A stretch of 64,000 bases of DNA, taken from Dichotomicrobium sp964540795 (GTDB lineage: Bacteria > Pseudomonadota > Alphaproteobacteria > Rhizobiales > Rhodomicrobiaceae). The notes under the pieces are model-generated. The model saw nothing but the letters and a program-made list of their open reading frames with translations, made no database searches and was not told where the DNA came from. Position numbers and translations under genes: made by a program. This document shows, one piece after another, positions 36,937 to 45,674 of the stretch (its first letter is position 1; the number at the start of each line of letters is the position of its first letter). The stretch covers positions 134,341 to 198,340 of the forward strand of contig CAZINX010000003.1 of the NCBI GenBank assembly GCA_964540795.1, written 5' to 3'.

Positions 36937-37344
36937 ATGCAGCGTCTTTGTGATGACCTTGCCGATCTTGGGCGCAGCCTGCTCCGCGCGCTCCTTGTCG
37001 CGGCCCTGATCTTTCAGGCCGTGGTTGGCAGCGCGCATCTGGCCGTTGCAGCCGCCGCGCTCGATGGAGGTACAGCGCCGGTCATCTGCACAATCTACGG
37101 CCCCGCGCCGCCAGGCGCACCGGGCGAGGCTCCGGCCGATCCCGCAGATCCCGACACGCCGGGAACGCGCGCCTGCCCTGTCTGCGCCAGCGCCCATCAG
37201 GGCGCCGGCGCATTCCTGCTGGCAATCGCGTCCATTCCGGTCCCGGCCGCCGCGGGCGGCGGCGCGAACGCAGCGATGGGGCGCGACCAATGGCCGGATG
37301 ATCGACAGCCGCGGCTTGTCAACACACGCGCCCCGCCCGCCTGA
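36937..37344 (+). CDS. small membrane/exported protein resembling DUF2946
   Basis: The 135-residue protein has an N-terminal hydrophobic segment (LLRALLVAALIFQAVVGSAH), one Cys after it (VICTIYGPAPPG), a Pro/Asp-rich linker, then a CPVC motif and a second hydrophobic stretch. This layout resembles DUF2946 proteins, which often neighbour copper-handling genes, and a PCu(A)C copper chaperone gene follows 139 bases downstream. A role in copper or haem-copper oxidase metallation is inferred from that context only. Confidence 0.55.
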   Translation: MQRLCDDLADLGRSLLRALLVAALIFQAVVGSAHLAVAAAALDGGTAPVICTIYGPAPPGAPGEAPADPADPDTPGTRACPVCASAHQGAGAFLLAIASIPVPAAAGGGANAAMGRDQWPDDRQPRLVNTRAPPA

Positions 37345-37483
37345 GCGTTGCGGGCGCGATACCGTCCGCCCCCAATTTCCTCTTGGACACCTTATGGCTG
37401 GCCGCGCAGCGCGTCCCACGGCGCGCCGGTCGCGCGGTCGAACGAGGCTCCCGAATATTTCGCGATCTTCAAAGAGAGACCCG

Positions 37484-37984
37484 ATGAAAACGCTCATTCA
37501 CACCCTCGCCGTTCTTGCAGTCGGCATGTTCGCCGCCGCCGCGAACGCGCACGACTACAGCTTCGGCGATCTGCGCATCACGCATCCCTGGGCGAAATCC
37601 TCGCTCAAAGGCGTGCCGAACAGCGCCGCCTACATGACCATCACCAATACCGGAGAGACCGACGACACGCTCGTCGCCGCCGCCACGGACGTGAGCGAGG
37701 CGGTGGAGCTGCACACCATGACCATGGAGGACGGGGTCATGCGGATGCGGCGTCTGGAAAACGGCGTGCCCGCGCCCGCTGGCGAAACGGTCGGGCTTGA
37801 GCCGGGCGGCAAGCATATCATGCTGATCGGACTGAAAAACCGGCTGGAGGCCGAGGAGACCTTCGCGATGACGCTAACCTTCGAAAGGGCCGGCGAGCAT
37901 CGGATCGAGGTTGTCGTCCGCGATCGCAAGCCAGACGCCGGCGAAAGCCACAACCACGGCGCTCACCATCAACACGGAAACTGA
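37484..37984 (+). CDS. periplasmic copper chaperone PCu(A)C
   Basis: The 166-residue protein has a signal peptide (cleavage after ANA, about residue 22) and the PCu(A)C fold with the copper-binding His/Met set: RITHPWAKSS, AAYMTITNTGE, ELHTMTMEDGVMRMR and GGKHIMLIGL. It holds Cu(I) in the periplasm for delivery to cytochrome oxidase. The C-terminal tail is His-rich (SHNHGAHHQHGN), an additional metal-binding tail. AAAGAGAG precedes ATG 37484. It probably shares an operon with the upstream DUF2946-like gene. Confidence 0.9.
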   Translation: MKTLIHTLAVLAVGMFAAAANAHDYSFGDLRITHPWAKSSLKGVPNSAAYMTITNTGETDDTLVAAATDVSEAVELHTMTMEDGVMRMRRLENGVPAPAGETVGLEPGGKHIMLIGLKNRLEAEETFAMTLTFERAGEHRIEVVVRDRKPDAGESHNHGAHHQHGN

Positions 37985-37995
37985 GCGCATGGGGC

Positions 37996-38015
37996 GGGGC
38001 GGCGCGCGCCGCCCC
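37996..38015. terminator. hairpin between convergent PCu(A)C and lolA genes
   Basis: GGGGCGGC (37996-38003) and GCCGCCCC (38008-38015) form an 8-bp perfect GC stem with a GCGC loop. Only three T residues follow on the plus strand and the lolA stop begins directly after, so it is a weak intrinsic terminator at best, possibly serving both directions. Confidence 0.45.
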
Positions 38016-38018
38016 CCT

Positions 38019-38957
38019 TTAACGGCCTTCGAAATCCGGCAGGCCGATGTCTGAAAATTCGAACAGCTCGGCCGCAAGCTGCACGTCACGCTCCATCTCG
38101 CCGATGTCCACGCGGGTATCGACGCCCTGCGCGTCGGTGATGATCCATGAGGCCAGCTGCAACTCGGGGTCCGTGCGGAAGAACAGCCGGATTTTGCCGG
38201 CGGACTCACCCGACTTGTCCTCCATGGTCAGGATCAGAACGTCCTCGCCCTTGTCGATGGCGAGGATGCGCGCATCGCGCAACAGGTTGACTTCCTCGGC
38301 CAGCAGCAGCTTGAAGGGGGTGGATTCAAGCGGATAGCGGTCGGCCGTGCGCAGGTCATGATTCTCGACGGCCAGATATTCCCCGTCGGAAATGATCTTC
38401 ATACGGCTCGGCCGGTTATAGTCAAAGCGCACTTTCCCGGGCCGCTTGAAGAAGAAATCGCCGGTTTTCCTCCGATTGTCGCCGTCGAACTGGACGAACG
38501 GCGCCTGCACTTCCTTCAGGTCGTTGAAGTAGGCATTCACGTTGTCGATAATCGCGAGGGCTTCCTCGTCGGTAATCTCCTCATCCGCCGCTTCCTGGCG
38601 CACCAGCGTTTCGGTCTCCCACGCGCCGCCGATGGGGCTGATCGCGGCTTCCTGCGGCGCATCTTCCGGCAGGCTTTCGGTTGCCTCGGCGGTCGGCTCT
38701 GCCTTCGCAGTCTTTTCCGCCGGCTCGGCGGCCGGTTCGGGCGCGGTTTCCTCGGCAGCCGGGGCGCTGGCCTGCTTCGGCGCAGTCTCTTCAGCGCCAG
38801 AAACGGTCTCTTCAGCGCCAGAAACGGTCTTGGCGTGCGTCGAGGAGCCGGCCTGCGCCGGCGCGGCCGCGATCACCGCTGCGGCTGAAGCCACGATGCC
38901 CGCGCTCAGCACGCGCGCAGCAGGCCGCCATCTCGAATTAGCCAGTCGTTCCCTCAT
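38019..38957 (-). CDS. lolA: LolA-like outer-membrane lipoprotein carrier protein
   Basis: LolA ferries lipoproteins across the periplasm from the LolCDE complex to the outer membrane. The last 190 residues are a LolA domain (YFNDLKEVQAPFVQFDGDNR, KTGDFFFKRPGKVRFDY, and TDAQGVDTRVDI near the end). Before it lies a signal peptide (ending at AQA, about residue 36) and about 80 residues of Ala/Pro/Glu-rich linker, making the protein some 100 residues longer than typical LolA. Within the linker a 21-bp unit is duplicated in tandem. The neighbouring ftsK gene upstream is the conserved alphaproteobacterial arrangement. Confidence 0.88.
   Translation of the reverse strand: MRERLANSRWRPAARVLSAGIVASAAAVIAAAPAQAGSSTHAKTVSGAEETVSGAEETAPKQASAPAAEETAPEPAAEPAEKTAKAEPTAEATESLPEDAPQEAAISPIGGAWETETLVRQEAADEEITDEEALAIIDNVNAYFNDLKEVQAPFVQFDGDNRRKTGDFFFKRPGKVRFDYNRPSRMKIISDGEYLAVENHDLRTADRYPLESTPFKLLLAEEVNLLRDARILAIDKGEDVLILTMEDKSGESAGKIRLFFRTDPELQLASWIITDAQGVDTRVDIGEMERDVQLAAELFEFSDIGLPDFEGR
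38785..38826. repeat. 21-bp tandem duplication in the lolA linker
   Basis: Two exact in-frame copies (38785-38805 and 38806-38826) encode the seven residues TVSGAEE twice. The identity of the two copies points to a recent slippage event in a region with little constraint. Confidence 0.9.
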
Positions 38958-39084
38958 CCGTCACCCCAATCCATCTTGTGTTATAGCATCGCCGGGAAGG
39001 CCGCCGCGTTCGGCGCGCCGCTCAATATATTTCTGGCCGCATGGACCACAAAAGCGTCAAATTGGAGACATCACCGCGAAAAAT

Positions 39085-41631
39085 TCACGCGTCTTCGGCC
39101 TCGCCGATCAAAATTTCGCGTTTGCCGCCACGTCCTGGCGGGCCGATGATGCCTTCATCCTCAAGCCGCTCGATTACTGACGCCGCGCGGTTATAACCGA
39201 TGCCAAGCCGGCGCTGCAAATAGCTGGTGGTGGCGCGGCGGTCGCGGCGGACGATCTCGACGGCTTCGTCGAACAGGTCATCGCCCGACGGCTTCGCATC
39301 ATTGCTCAGGCGCGGATCAACGGGATCGTCCTGCGCCTCCAGCACATCGGCGCGATATTCCGGCGCGCCCTGCTGCTTCAGGTGATGCACCACCTTCTCC
39401 AGCTCCTGATCGGTGACGAACGGGCCATGTACGCGCGTCACCCTGCCGCCTGACGCCAGATGCAGCATGTCGCCCGCGCCCAGCAGCTGCTCCGCGCCCT
39501 GCTCGCCGAGGATCGTGCGGCTGTCGATCTTCGAGGTGACCTGAAAACTGACGCGGCTGGGGAAGTTCGCCTTGATCGTGCCGGTGATGACATCGACGCT
39601 CGGGCGCTGGGTCGCCATGATGACGTGAATGCCGGCGGCGCGCGCCATTTGCGACAGGCGCTGGACCGCGAACTCGATATCCTTGCCAGCGACCATCATC
39701 AGGTCGGCCATCTCGTCGATCACCACGACGATGTAGGGCATCGGTTCGGCGTCGATATCCTCGTGCTCGTAGATCGGCTGGCCCGTCGCCTCGTCATAGC
39801 CGGTGTTGACCGTGCGTCCGAGCACGTCGCCGCGCGCCCGCGCCTCGGCCACGCGCTGGTTATAGCCCTGGATGTTGCGCACGCCGACCTTGTGCATCAG
39901 CTCATAGCGCCGGTTCATCTCCGCGACCGTCCATTTGAGCGCGACGACGGCCTTCTTCGGGTCGGTGACAACCGGCGTCAGCAGATGCGGGATGCCGTTA
40001 TAGACCGACAGCTCCAGCATCTTCGGGTCGATCATGATGAATTTGCACTGGTCCGGCGGCAGCCGATAGATCAGCGACAGGATCATCGCGTTGATCCCCA
40101 CCGACTTGCCCGAGCCGGTGGTGCCCGCGACCAGCAGATGCGGCATCCGCGCCAGATCGACGATCACCGGCGCGCCGCCGATGCTCTTGCCAAGCGCCAG
40201 GGCCAGCTTCGCCTGGCTGTTGCGGAATTCCGCAGTCTCCAGCAGCGCGCGCAGGTAGACGGTCTCGCGCCTTTCATTCGGCAACTCGATGCCCAGCGCG
40301 TCGCGCCCTGGAATGACCGAGACCCGGGCGGAAACCGCGCCCATCGACCGGGCGATGTCGTCGGACAAGCCGATCACGCGGGCGGATTTGGTGCCGCGCG
40401 CCGGGCGCAGTTCGTAAAGCGTGATGACCGGGCCGGGATGCACCTCGGTGATCTCGCCCTTCACGCCGAAGTCGCGCAGCGTGCCTTCGAGCTGCTCGGC
40501 CCGCTGGGTCAGTTCCTCGTCGGTGGGCGCCTGTTGCGCATGCGCGCGCGAAGGCTGGGTGAGCAAGCCCGTCGCTGGCAGGGTGAACGCCGCTTTCGCC
40601 GCTGGCTGCACGCGCGCGGGCTTATGCTGCGGCTGCGGCGATGGCACGGGACGGGACGGCGGCGTCTCCACCGCCTGATGCGCGCGGTAATGCGCCGCCC
40701 AAATATCCCCCGAGCTTTCAGGCCTGTGTGGCGCGGGGCGCAGCGACTCGAAAAATGGCTCGATCCGCGCGTCGATCGCTTTCGGCGCGACGTTGAGCGT
40801 CGGCTCGGCGCGCATCTGTGGCTCTTCGCGTACCGTCTCTTCGCGACGTCTGCCGATGCGGCGCTTGCGGCGGCGTTCGCGCCCGTCTGGCTCCGGCGCG
40901 TCGCCTCCGCCGGTCCAGCCCTGATTCATCCAGAACTCGCGCGGCCCCAGCGTGTCGGATTCGTCCTCCCCCACTGGCGTGAGCCTCTGCAACACCTCGC
41001 GAATGCCCGGCGTCACAGGCCGCGCAGCCCGCTCGCTTTCCAGCAGCAACGCCAGATCGCGCGGGCTGAAGCCGCAGGCCGCCACCAGCGCCGCGCCCCC
41101 GGCCAGCCCGGCGATAACGCCCGCCACGGCCTGCGCCAATTCGTCGGGCGTGAAGCCCAGCGCATGAACGCCGCCGACCATCAGGAAATCGCCGATGATC
41201 CCGCCAAGCCCGTGCGCCAGCGGCCAGGTCTGCGGCGCAGGCAAGGGACTGAGGCTCATCGCAATGAGCGCCGTCGCAACCAGCCAGAGCAGCGCCATCA
41301 GCCGCAGCGGCCCAGCCGGATAAGCCGCGGCAAGCCGGAAGCCGAGCGCCGCCACTGGCAGGAACACCGCCACGGCGGCCAGCCCGAGCGACTGGATCAT
41401 CAGATCGGCAAGCGCCGCGCCGTAAGCGCCCAGCAGGTTCTCGGGCGGTTGTTCGGTGATGTGGTTGAGGCTTGGATCGGCGACCGACCAGGTCAGCAGG
41501 CTGGCCCAGCCAGCCAGCGCAAGCGAAAGCAAGCCGCCTCCGAGCGCACGGCGGCACAGCCGCAACAGTGCGGCTTCCATCGACGCGGGCAAAAGACGCC
41601 GCGACTGTCGGGAAACGGTGTACGTAGCCAT
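39085..41631 (-). CDS. ftsK: DNA translocase FtsK
   Basis: FtsK couples division to chromosome segregation, pumping DNA at the septum toward dif. The 848-residue protein has four N-terminal membrane helices (residues 25-190), a Pro/Arg-rich linker of about 160 residues, and the alpha and beta motor domains with Walker A GTTGSGKS and Walker B IVVVIDEMADLMMV. The C-terminal gamma winged-helix domain that reads KOPS follows (TSYLQRRLGIGYNRAASVIE). It lies upstream of lolA, with 127 bases between them. Confidence 0.96.
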   Translation of the reverse strand: MATYTVSRQSRRLLPASMEAALLRLCRRALGGGLLSLALAGWASLLTWSVADPSLNHITEQPPENLLGAYGAALADLMIQSLGLAAVAVFLPVAALGFRLAAAYPAGPLRLMALLWLVATALIAMSLSPLPAPQTWPLAHGLGGIIGDFLMVGGVHALGFTPDELAQAVAGVIAGLAGGAALVAACGFSPRDLALLLESERAARPVTPGIREVLQRLTPVGEDESDTLGPREFWMNQGWTGGGDAPEPDGRERRRKRRIGRRREETVREEPQMRAEPTLNVAPKAIDARIEPFFESLRPAPHRPESSGDIWAAHYRAHQAVETPPSRPVPSPQPQHKPARVQPAAKAAFTLPATGLLTQPSRAHAQQAPTDEELTQRAEQLEGTLRDFGVKGEITEVHPGPVITLYELRPARGTKSARVIGLSDDIARSMGAVSARVSVIPGRDALGIELPNERRETVYLRALLETAEFRNSQAKLALALGKSIGGAPVIVDLARMPHLLVAGTTGSGKSVGINAMILSLIYRLPPDQCKFIMIDPKMLELSVYNGIPHLLTPVVTDPKKAVVALKWTVAEMNRRYELMHKVGVRNIQGYNQRVAEARARGDVLGRTVNTGYDEATGQPIYEHEDIDAEPMPYIVVVIDEMADLMMVAGKDIEFAVQRLSQMARAAGIHVIMATQRPSVDVITGTIKANFPSRVSFQVTSKIDSRTILGEQGAEQLLGAGDMLHLASGGRVTRVHGPFVTDQELEKVVHHLKQQGAPEYRADVLEAQDDPVDPRLSNDAKPSGDDLFDEAVEIVRRDRRATTSYLQRRLGIGYNRAASVIERLEDEGIIGPPGRGGKREILIGEAEDA

Positions 41632-41748
41632 AGGTCCGCTCGCTGGCCGCCGCAGCCACGGCGGTGAAACGTAAACGCGCGGTAAAAACCTGCCACGGCA
41701 GGGTTGCCAAAAGGTTTCCGCCGCGCAGAAAAACTGGCGATTTTTGTA

Positions 41749-42924
41749 TCAACCGAGGATGGGGGCCATGCGCGCGAGGGCTTCGCGCGTGGTGTCGGCG
41801 TCCTGAACGAGGGCGATGCGGATGCGCTCCGCGCCGGGGGTCGCGCCGTCGGCTTCGATTGCCAGATAAGCGCCGGGAATGACCTTGAGGCCCGCTTCGC
41901 GCCACAGCCTGAGCGCTGCCTCCTCCCCGCCGCCGAGCGCGCTGGCGTCGACCCACAGAAAAAACCCGCCGTCCGGCTCGGTCTCGCCGAGGATGGATTC
42001 GGCCATGGCGAACTTTTCGCGATAGAGCGCACGGCTGGCTTCGACGTGGCGCTCGTCGGCCCACAGCGCGGCAGAGGCGTGCTGAACGGGCAGCGGCATC
42101 TGCGGGCAGGCCACGTTGCGGAAGGCGCCAAAGCGCGCGATGAAGTCGGGATCGCCAGCGCAAAAGCCCGAGCGCAACCCCGGGACGTTGGAGCGCTTCG
42201 ACAGCGAGTTGAACGCGATCACATTGGCGAAGCCGCCGGTTTGCGCGGCCACCTCCAGCGCGCCGGGCGGCCGCGCGTTGCTGTAGATCTCGGAGTAGCA
42301 TTCGTCCACGAACAGCATCGTATCCCAGCGCCGCGCCAGGCCGATGGCATCATGGAGATAGGCACGGCTCGCCACAGCGCCCTGCGGATTGGCGGGAGAG
42401 GCGAGGAAGATCGCTGCGGTGCGCGCCAGCACGTCGTCAGGAACCGCGTCGAAGTCAGGCAGAAAGCCGGTCGCTTCGGTGGCCGGCAGGAAACGCGGCT
42501 CGGCCCCGCCGACGAGCGCGCCCGCCCCATAGGCCTGATAAAACGGGTTGGGGACCAGCACGACCGGGCGCGCGACATGCGGCTTGCGCGCCAGCGCCAG
42601 GAAGGTCGCGGAGAACAGTCCCTCGCGCGAACCCGCCAGCGGCAGGATGTGCGTCTCCGGGTCGACCAGCCCCGCCAATGACGGGTATCGCCGCGCTTGC
42701 CAGTCCGCGATCGCTCCGCGCAAGCCCTCCGTGCCGCGAATCGGCGGGTAGGGCTGCCAGTCGGCGGCATGGTCGTGGATGATCGCCGCCACGAAATCGG
42801 GCATCGGATGGCGCGGCGCGCCGATGCTCATGTCGATCGGCTCAGCGCCCGGTTCGACGCCATGCAGCAAACTGCGCAGCCGCGCGAACGGCGAGCGCAC
42901 CAGCATGTTGATGTTGCCCGTCAT
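41749..42924 (-). CDS. class I/II PLP-dependent aminotransferase (DapC-like)
   Basis: The 391-residue enzyme has fold-type I landmarks: YPPIRGTEGLRGAIADW, VPNPFYQAYG, FLASPANPQGAV (Asn that contacts PLP), DECYSEIY (Asp to the pyridine N) and the PLP lysine in SLSKRSNVPGLRSGF. The closest known group by these motifs is N-succinyldiaminopimelate aminotransferase in lysine and peptidoglycan precursor synthesis, though related aspartate-type activities are possible. Its ATG overlaps the stop of the helicase gene by 4 bases (ATGA at 42921-42924). An upstream in-frame ATG is inside the helicase and is rejected. Confidence 0.88.
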   Translation of the reverse strand: MTGNINMLVRSPFARLRSLLHGVEPGAEPIDMSIGAPRHPMPDFVAAIIHDHAADWQPYPPIRGTEGLRGAIADWQARRYPSLAGLVDPETHILPLAGSREGLFSATFLALARKPHVARPVVLVPNPFYQAYGAGALVGGAEPRFLPATEATGFLPDFDAVPDDVLARTAAIFLASPANPQGAVASRAYLHDAIGLARRWDTMLFVDECYSEIYSNARPPGALEVAAQTGGFANVIAFNSLSKRSNVPGLRSGFCAGDPDFIARFGAFRNVACPQMPLPVQHASAALWADERHVEASRALYREKFAMAESILGETEPDGGFFLWVDASALGGGEEAALRLWREAGLKVIPGAYLAIEADGATPGAERIRIALVQDADTTREALARMAPILG

Positions 42925-44486
42925 CGGATCAGCCCCAGCTTGCGCATCCGCGAGCGGATCGCGCCGGGCTTGCGCCCCAGCGTGTCGGCGATCTGGCTCA
43001 CCGGCGCGCCCTTCTCGAAGAAGGCGCGCAGCCGGTCCTCTTCGTCGCGGCTCCACGGCTGATAGGCCTTGGCGTGAGTCTTGCGGATGTCGGTGAAGTT
43101 CTGGCCCATGCGCGGCGCGGCGGGCGCGCGCATCTCGCCGCCAGCCTCGCGAACGAACTCTTCGTGCAAACGCCGAACCTCGGCGCGCTCCAGCTTGCGA
43201 TGCGTGGCCAGCGCCGCCTCCGATGCGCCGCGGAACTCCTCGTCCTTCGCCAGCGCCTCGGGGTGAACGCGCAAAGCCCGCTCGTTCCACCCGGCAAGAT
43301 GCAGCCCCTCCAGCGAGCGCACCCGCGACAGCGCCACATAGCCCTGCCCGTAGTCGAAGGCGTGGGAGAGATCGACGGCGGCGGCATCGAGCGACATGCC
43401 CTGGCTCTTGTGCACGGTGATCGCCCAGGCAAGCCGCAGCGGCACCTGCGTGATTTTCGCGGCCGACTTGCCGTCTTCTTCCATCTGCCAGTCCACTGGC
43501 TCGGCCACGACCTTGCGCCCCTCGCGCGTGCGCACGACCGGCCAGCCCTTGTCGCCGTCAAAGCCCGTCACGATACCGAGAGTGCCGTTGACATAGCGTC
43601 CGCCGGGGTCGTTCTTGATGAACATGACCGCCGCGCCCTCCTTCAGGCCCAGTTCCTCGCCCGTCAGGCAGCCGCGCTTAAGCGCCGCGACGAGCGGGTC
43701 CGGTCCGCGCGCCTGCATCCCGAAGACGCGCGCCTCGCCCGGCACCTCGCCCAGCCGCGCGAGATTGATCCGGTCCACATCGCGATTGTGCGTGTAAAGA
43801 CGGGTGAGGTCGCGCGGCAGATCGTCCTTGTCGACTCGGCGCGCGCCCAGCGCCTTGCGCTCGGCCGGCCCTACGGTATCCCCCCGGATCGCGCTCAGCA
43901 GTTCGAGGAAGCCGCCGTCGTTCTGGCGGTGCTGCTCGGTGAGATAGCACACGGTCGGGTCGAGATCGCGCCAGGCCTGCGAGCCGTGCGCAAACAGCGG
44001 CGCATCCGGGGTATCCAGCCCAAGGCCGCCCGCCGGCTCATCCCTGCGCACAACCGGCGGAATCTGGAAGAAGTCGCCGACCAGCACGACCTGCAGCCCG
44101 CCGAACGGCGCTGGCGAGCCGCGCACATGCCGACAGACCATATCGACCGCATCCAGCACGTCCGGCCCGAGCATCGAAATCTCGTCGATGATGAGCGCCG
44201 GCGCGCCGCGGATGCGCTTGGCGGTATAGCGGTTCTCGGCGATGCGCTCGATCTGGCCGCGCGACAGCGGAAAGCGCACGCCGGTCCCGGCCCAGGAGTG
44301 GATCGTGCGGCCCTGAATGTGCGTTGCGGCGATGCCGGTGGAGGCGGTGATCGCCGGCTCCAGCCCGCAGGCGCGCAAATGCTCAACGTATCGATTGACC
44401 GTATGCGTCTTGCCGCTGCCCGGCTCGCCGGTCAGGAAGACGGATGCGCCGGTCTTCAGGATGTCGAGAGCGTCGTCCTGCTTCAT
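42921..44486 (-). CDS. Pif1-like SF1B helicase with a C-terminal HTH-like domain
   Basis: The 521-residue product has Walker A GEPGSGKT (20-27), motif Ia with ITASTGIAATHI, Walker B with ALIIDEISMLG, motif III QVVLVGDFFQIPPV, TEQHRQ, and the C-terminal motifs ITVHKSQGMSLD and GYVALSRVRSLEGL. Pif1-family helicases unwind DNA 5' to 3', resolve G-quadruplexes and displace proteins. A linker leads to residues 470-520 (WSRDEEDRLRAFFEKGAPVS, then IADTLGRKPGAIRSRMRKLG), a Myb/SANT-like helix-turn-helix that may aid DNA binding. It is translationally coupled to the aminotransferase gene, an unexpected pairing. Confidence 0.9.
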   Translation of the reverse strand: MKQDDALDILKTGASVFLTGEPGSGKTHTVNRYVEHLRACGLEPAITASTGIAATHIQGRTIHSWAGTGVRFPLSRGQIERIAENRYTAKRIRGAPALIIDEISMLGPDVLDAVDMVCRHVRGSPAPFGGLQVVLVGDFFQIPPVVRRDEPAGGLGLDTPDAPLFAHGSQAWRDLDPTVCYLTEQHRQNDGGFLELLSAIRGDTVGPAERKALGARRVDKDDLPRDLTRLYTHNRDVDRINLARLGEVPGEARVFGMQARGPDPLVAALKRGCLTGEELGLKEGAAVMFIKNDPGGRYVNGTLGIVTGFDGDKGWPVVRTREGRKVVAEPVDWQMEEDGKSAAKITQVPLRLAWAITVHKSQGMSLDAAAVDLSHAFDYGQGYVALSRVRSLEGLHLAGWNERALRVHPEALAKDEEFRGASEAALATHRKLERAEVRRLHEEFVREAGGEMRAPAAPRMGQNFTDIRKTHAKAYQPWSRDEEDRLRAFFEKGAPVSQIADTLGRKPGAIRSRMRKLGLIR

Positions 44487-44643
44487 GAAATGATTTGCCG
44501 ACGAGGTTGGCCGGGCCTTGGCGCACGGGTTCAGCCATAGCTTATGGACCGAAGAATGGCCGCGATCCCGTGAGTTGGCTGTTCGGGCACTGTCAAGCGA
44601 AATTTTTTGATTTTTCCCCTTCCCAAGCCAAAAAGTTCTGTGC

Positions 44644-44649
44644 TATTGT
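44644..44649 (+). promoter_or_regulatory. extended -10 promoter for the candidate small RNA
   Basis: TGC precedes TATTGT at 44644-44649, an extended -10 element. TTCCCA at 44620-44625 is a weak -35, 18 bases upstream. The predicted start is near 44656, just before the first stem. Confidence 0.35.
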
Positions 44650-44655
44650 TTTCAT

Positions 44656-44801
44656 GTCGATCGGATAAGCCAATCACCATCGGTAGTGCCCCCCCGTCTA
44701 GCCGACGGCTTATCCGTTCCCGCGCCGGCATCCCTCCCGGCGCACCGCGTAGTAACGCACATTGGCGCCCAACCATCGCCGGGGTTGGGCGCCTTTTTTT
44801 T
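44656..44801 (+). ncRNA. candidate small RNA or xth leader with three stem-loops
   Basis: About 146 bases with no protein-coding signal fold into three hairpins in a row. Stem 1 pairs CGGATAAGCC (44662-44671) with GGCTTATCCG (44707-44716) and can extend inside through CGG/CCG and TAG/CTA to an 11-base loop holding seven C. Stem 2 pairs GCGCCGG (44722-44728) with CCGGCGC (44737-44743) around a loop with CCCTC. Stem 3 is the intrinsic terminator. Loops rich in C can pair with Shine-Dalgarno sites, as in several alphaproteobacterial sRNAs. Since xth starts 59 bases after the terminator, an attenuated leader is the main alternative. I could not match it to 6S, SRP RNA or another known family. Confidence 0.55.
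44764..44801 (+). terminator. strong intrinsic terminator
   Basis: GGCGCCCAACC (44764-44774) and GGTTGGGCGCC (44783-44793) form an 11-bp perfect stem with an 8-base loop, followed at once by eight T (44794-44801). It points rightward, yet no protein gene on the plus strand lies upstream for more than 14 kb except across opposite-strand genes, which is why a small RNA is proposed. Confidence 0.9.
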
Positions 44802-44859
44802 GTGCGCACGCGCGATCCGGCTCTGGACGCGCGCCCGGCTGCGCCATTAACTCGTCCGC

Positions 44860-45672
44860 ATGATCCTCCGGCTCGCCACCTGGAACATCAACTCCGTGCG
44901 CCTGCGGCTGCCGCTCGTGCAGCGCTTCGTGGCCGAGTATCGGCCTGACGTGCTCTGCCTTCAGGAAACCAAGTGCCCCAACGAGTTTTTCCCGCGCGCG
45001 GAACTGGCCGAACTGGGGCTGCCGCACACCGAGCTGCATGGCGAGAAGGGCTATAACGGCGTTGCCGTCCTGTCCCGCGTGCCGATTGCGCGGGTGTTCG
45101 CCGAGGACCTCGATGCCAGCGGGCACACCCGGCATCTGGCCGTGCGGCTTGACGCGCCCGGCGTGCAGCCGGTTCTCCACAACTTCTATGTCCCGGCGGG
45201 CGGCGACATCCCCGACCCGGAGGCGAACCCGAAATTCCGCCAGAAGCTCGACTATCTGCGCGCGATGCGCCGCTGGCTCGAAAAGCCGGAGATGGCGGCG
45301 AATGGCCCGATGATCCTGACGGGCGACCTGAACGTCGCGCCGCTGGAAACCGATGTCTGGTCGCACAAGCAGATGCTGAAGGTGGTCAGCCATACGCCGG
45401 TCGAGGTCGATCATCTGACCCAGGTGCAAAACACGCAGCCGTGGGTCGATGCGGTGCGCAGGTTCATTCCGCCGGAGGAAAAGCTGTACACATGGTGGAG
45501 CTATCGCGCGCGTGACTGGCGCGCATCGGACCGCGGACGCCGGCTCGACCACATCTGGACCTCGCCGGACCTGGAAGAGCGGGCACAAGGCGTGGAGGTC
45601 GTGAAGGATGCGCGCGGCTGGGAAAAGCCGTCCGATCACGTCCCGGTCATCCTGGACATTGATATGGGCTGA
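44860..45672 (+). CDS. xth: exodeoxyribonuclease III
   Basis: Xth is the major AP endonuclease and 3'-5' exonuclease of base-excision repair. The 270-residue protein shows the family order: ATWNINSVRLR, LCLQETKCP with metal ligand E36, GYNGVAVLSR, the catalytic GDLNVAP, and SDHVPVILDI at the C-terminus. It sits between the helicase and the CenR-like group, convergent with the cyclic-nucleotide-binding gene (2 bases apart). Confidence 0.95.
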   Translation: MILRLATWNINSVRLRLPLVQRFVAEYRPDVLCLQETKCPNEFFPRAELAELGLPHTELHGEKGYNGVAVLSRVPIARVFAEDLDASGHTRHLAVRLDAPGVQPVLHNFYVPAGGDIPDPEANPKFRQKLDYLRAMRRWLEKPEMAANGPMILTGDLNVAPLETDVWSHKQMLKVVSHTPVEVDHLTQVQNTQPWVDAVRRFIPPEEKLYTWWSYRARDWRASDRGRRLDHIWTSPDLEERAQGVEVVKDARGWEKPSDHVPVILDIDMG

Positions 45673-45674
45673 AG

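Noticed and set aside
42925..43290. Upstream extension of the aminotransferase frame
   Set aside because: The added residues are a shadow of the helicase gene; the ATGA overlap at 42921-42924 gives a normal start.
44656..44801. Identity as 6S RNA, SRP RNA or RNase P
   Set aside because: The size and hairpin order do not match the long 6S rod or the SRP core, and RNase P is much larger.
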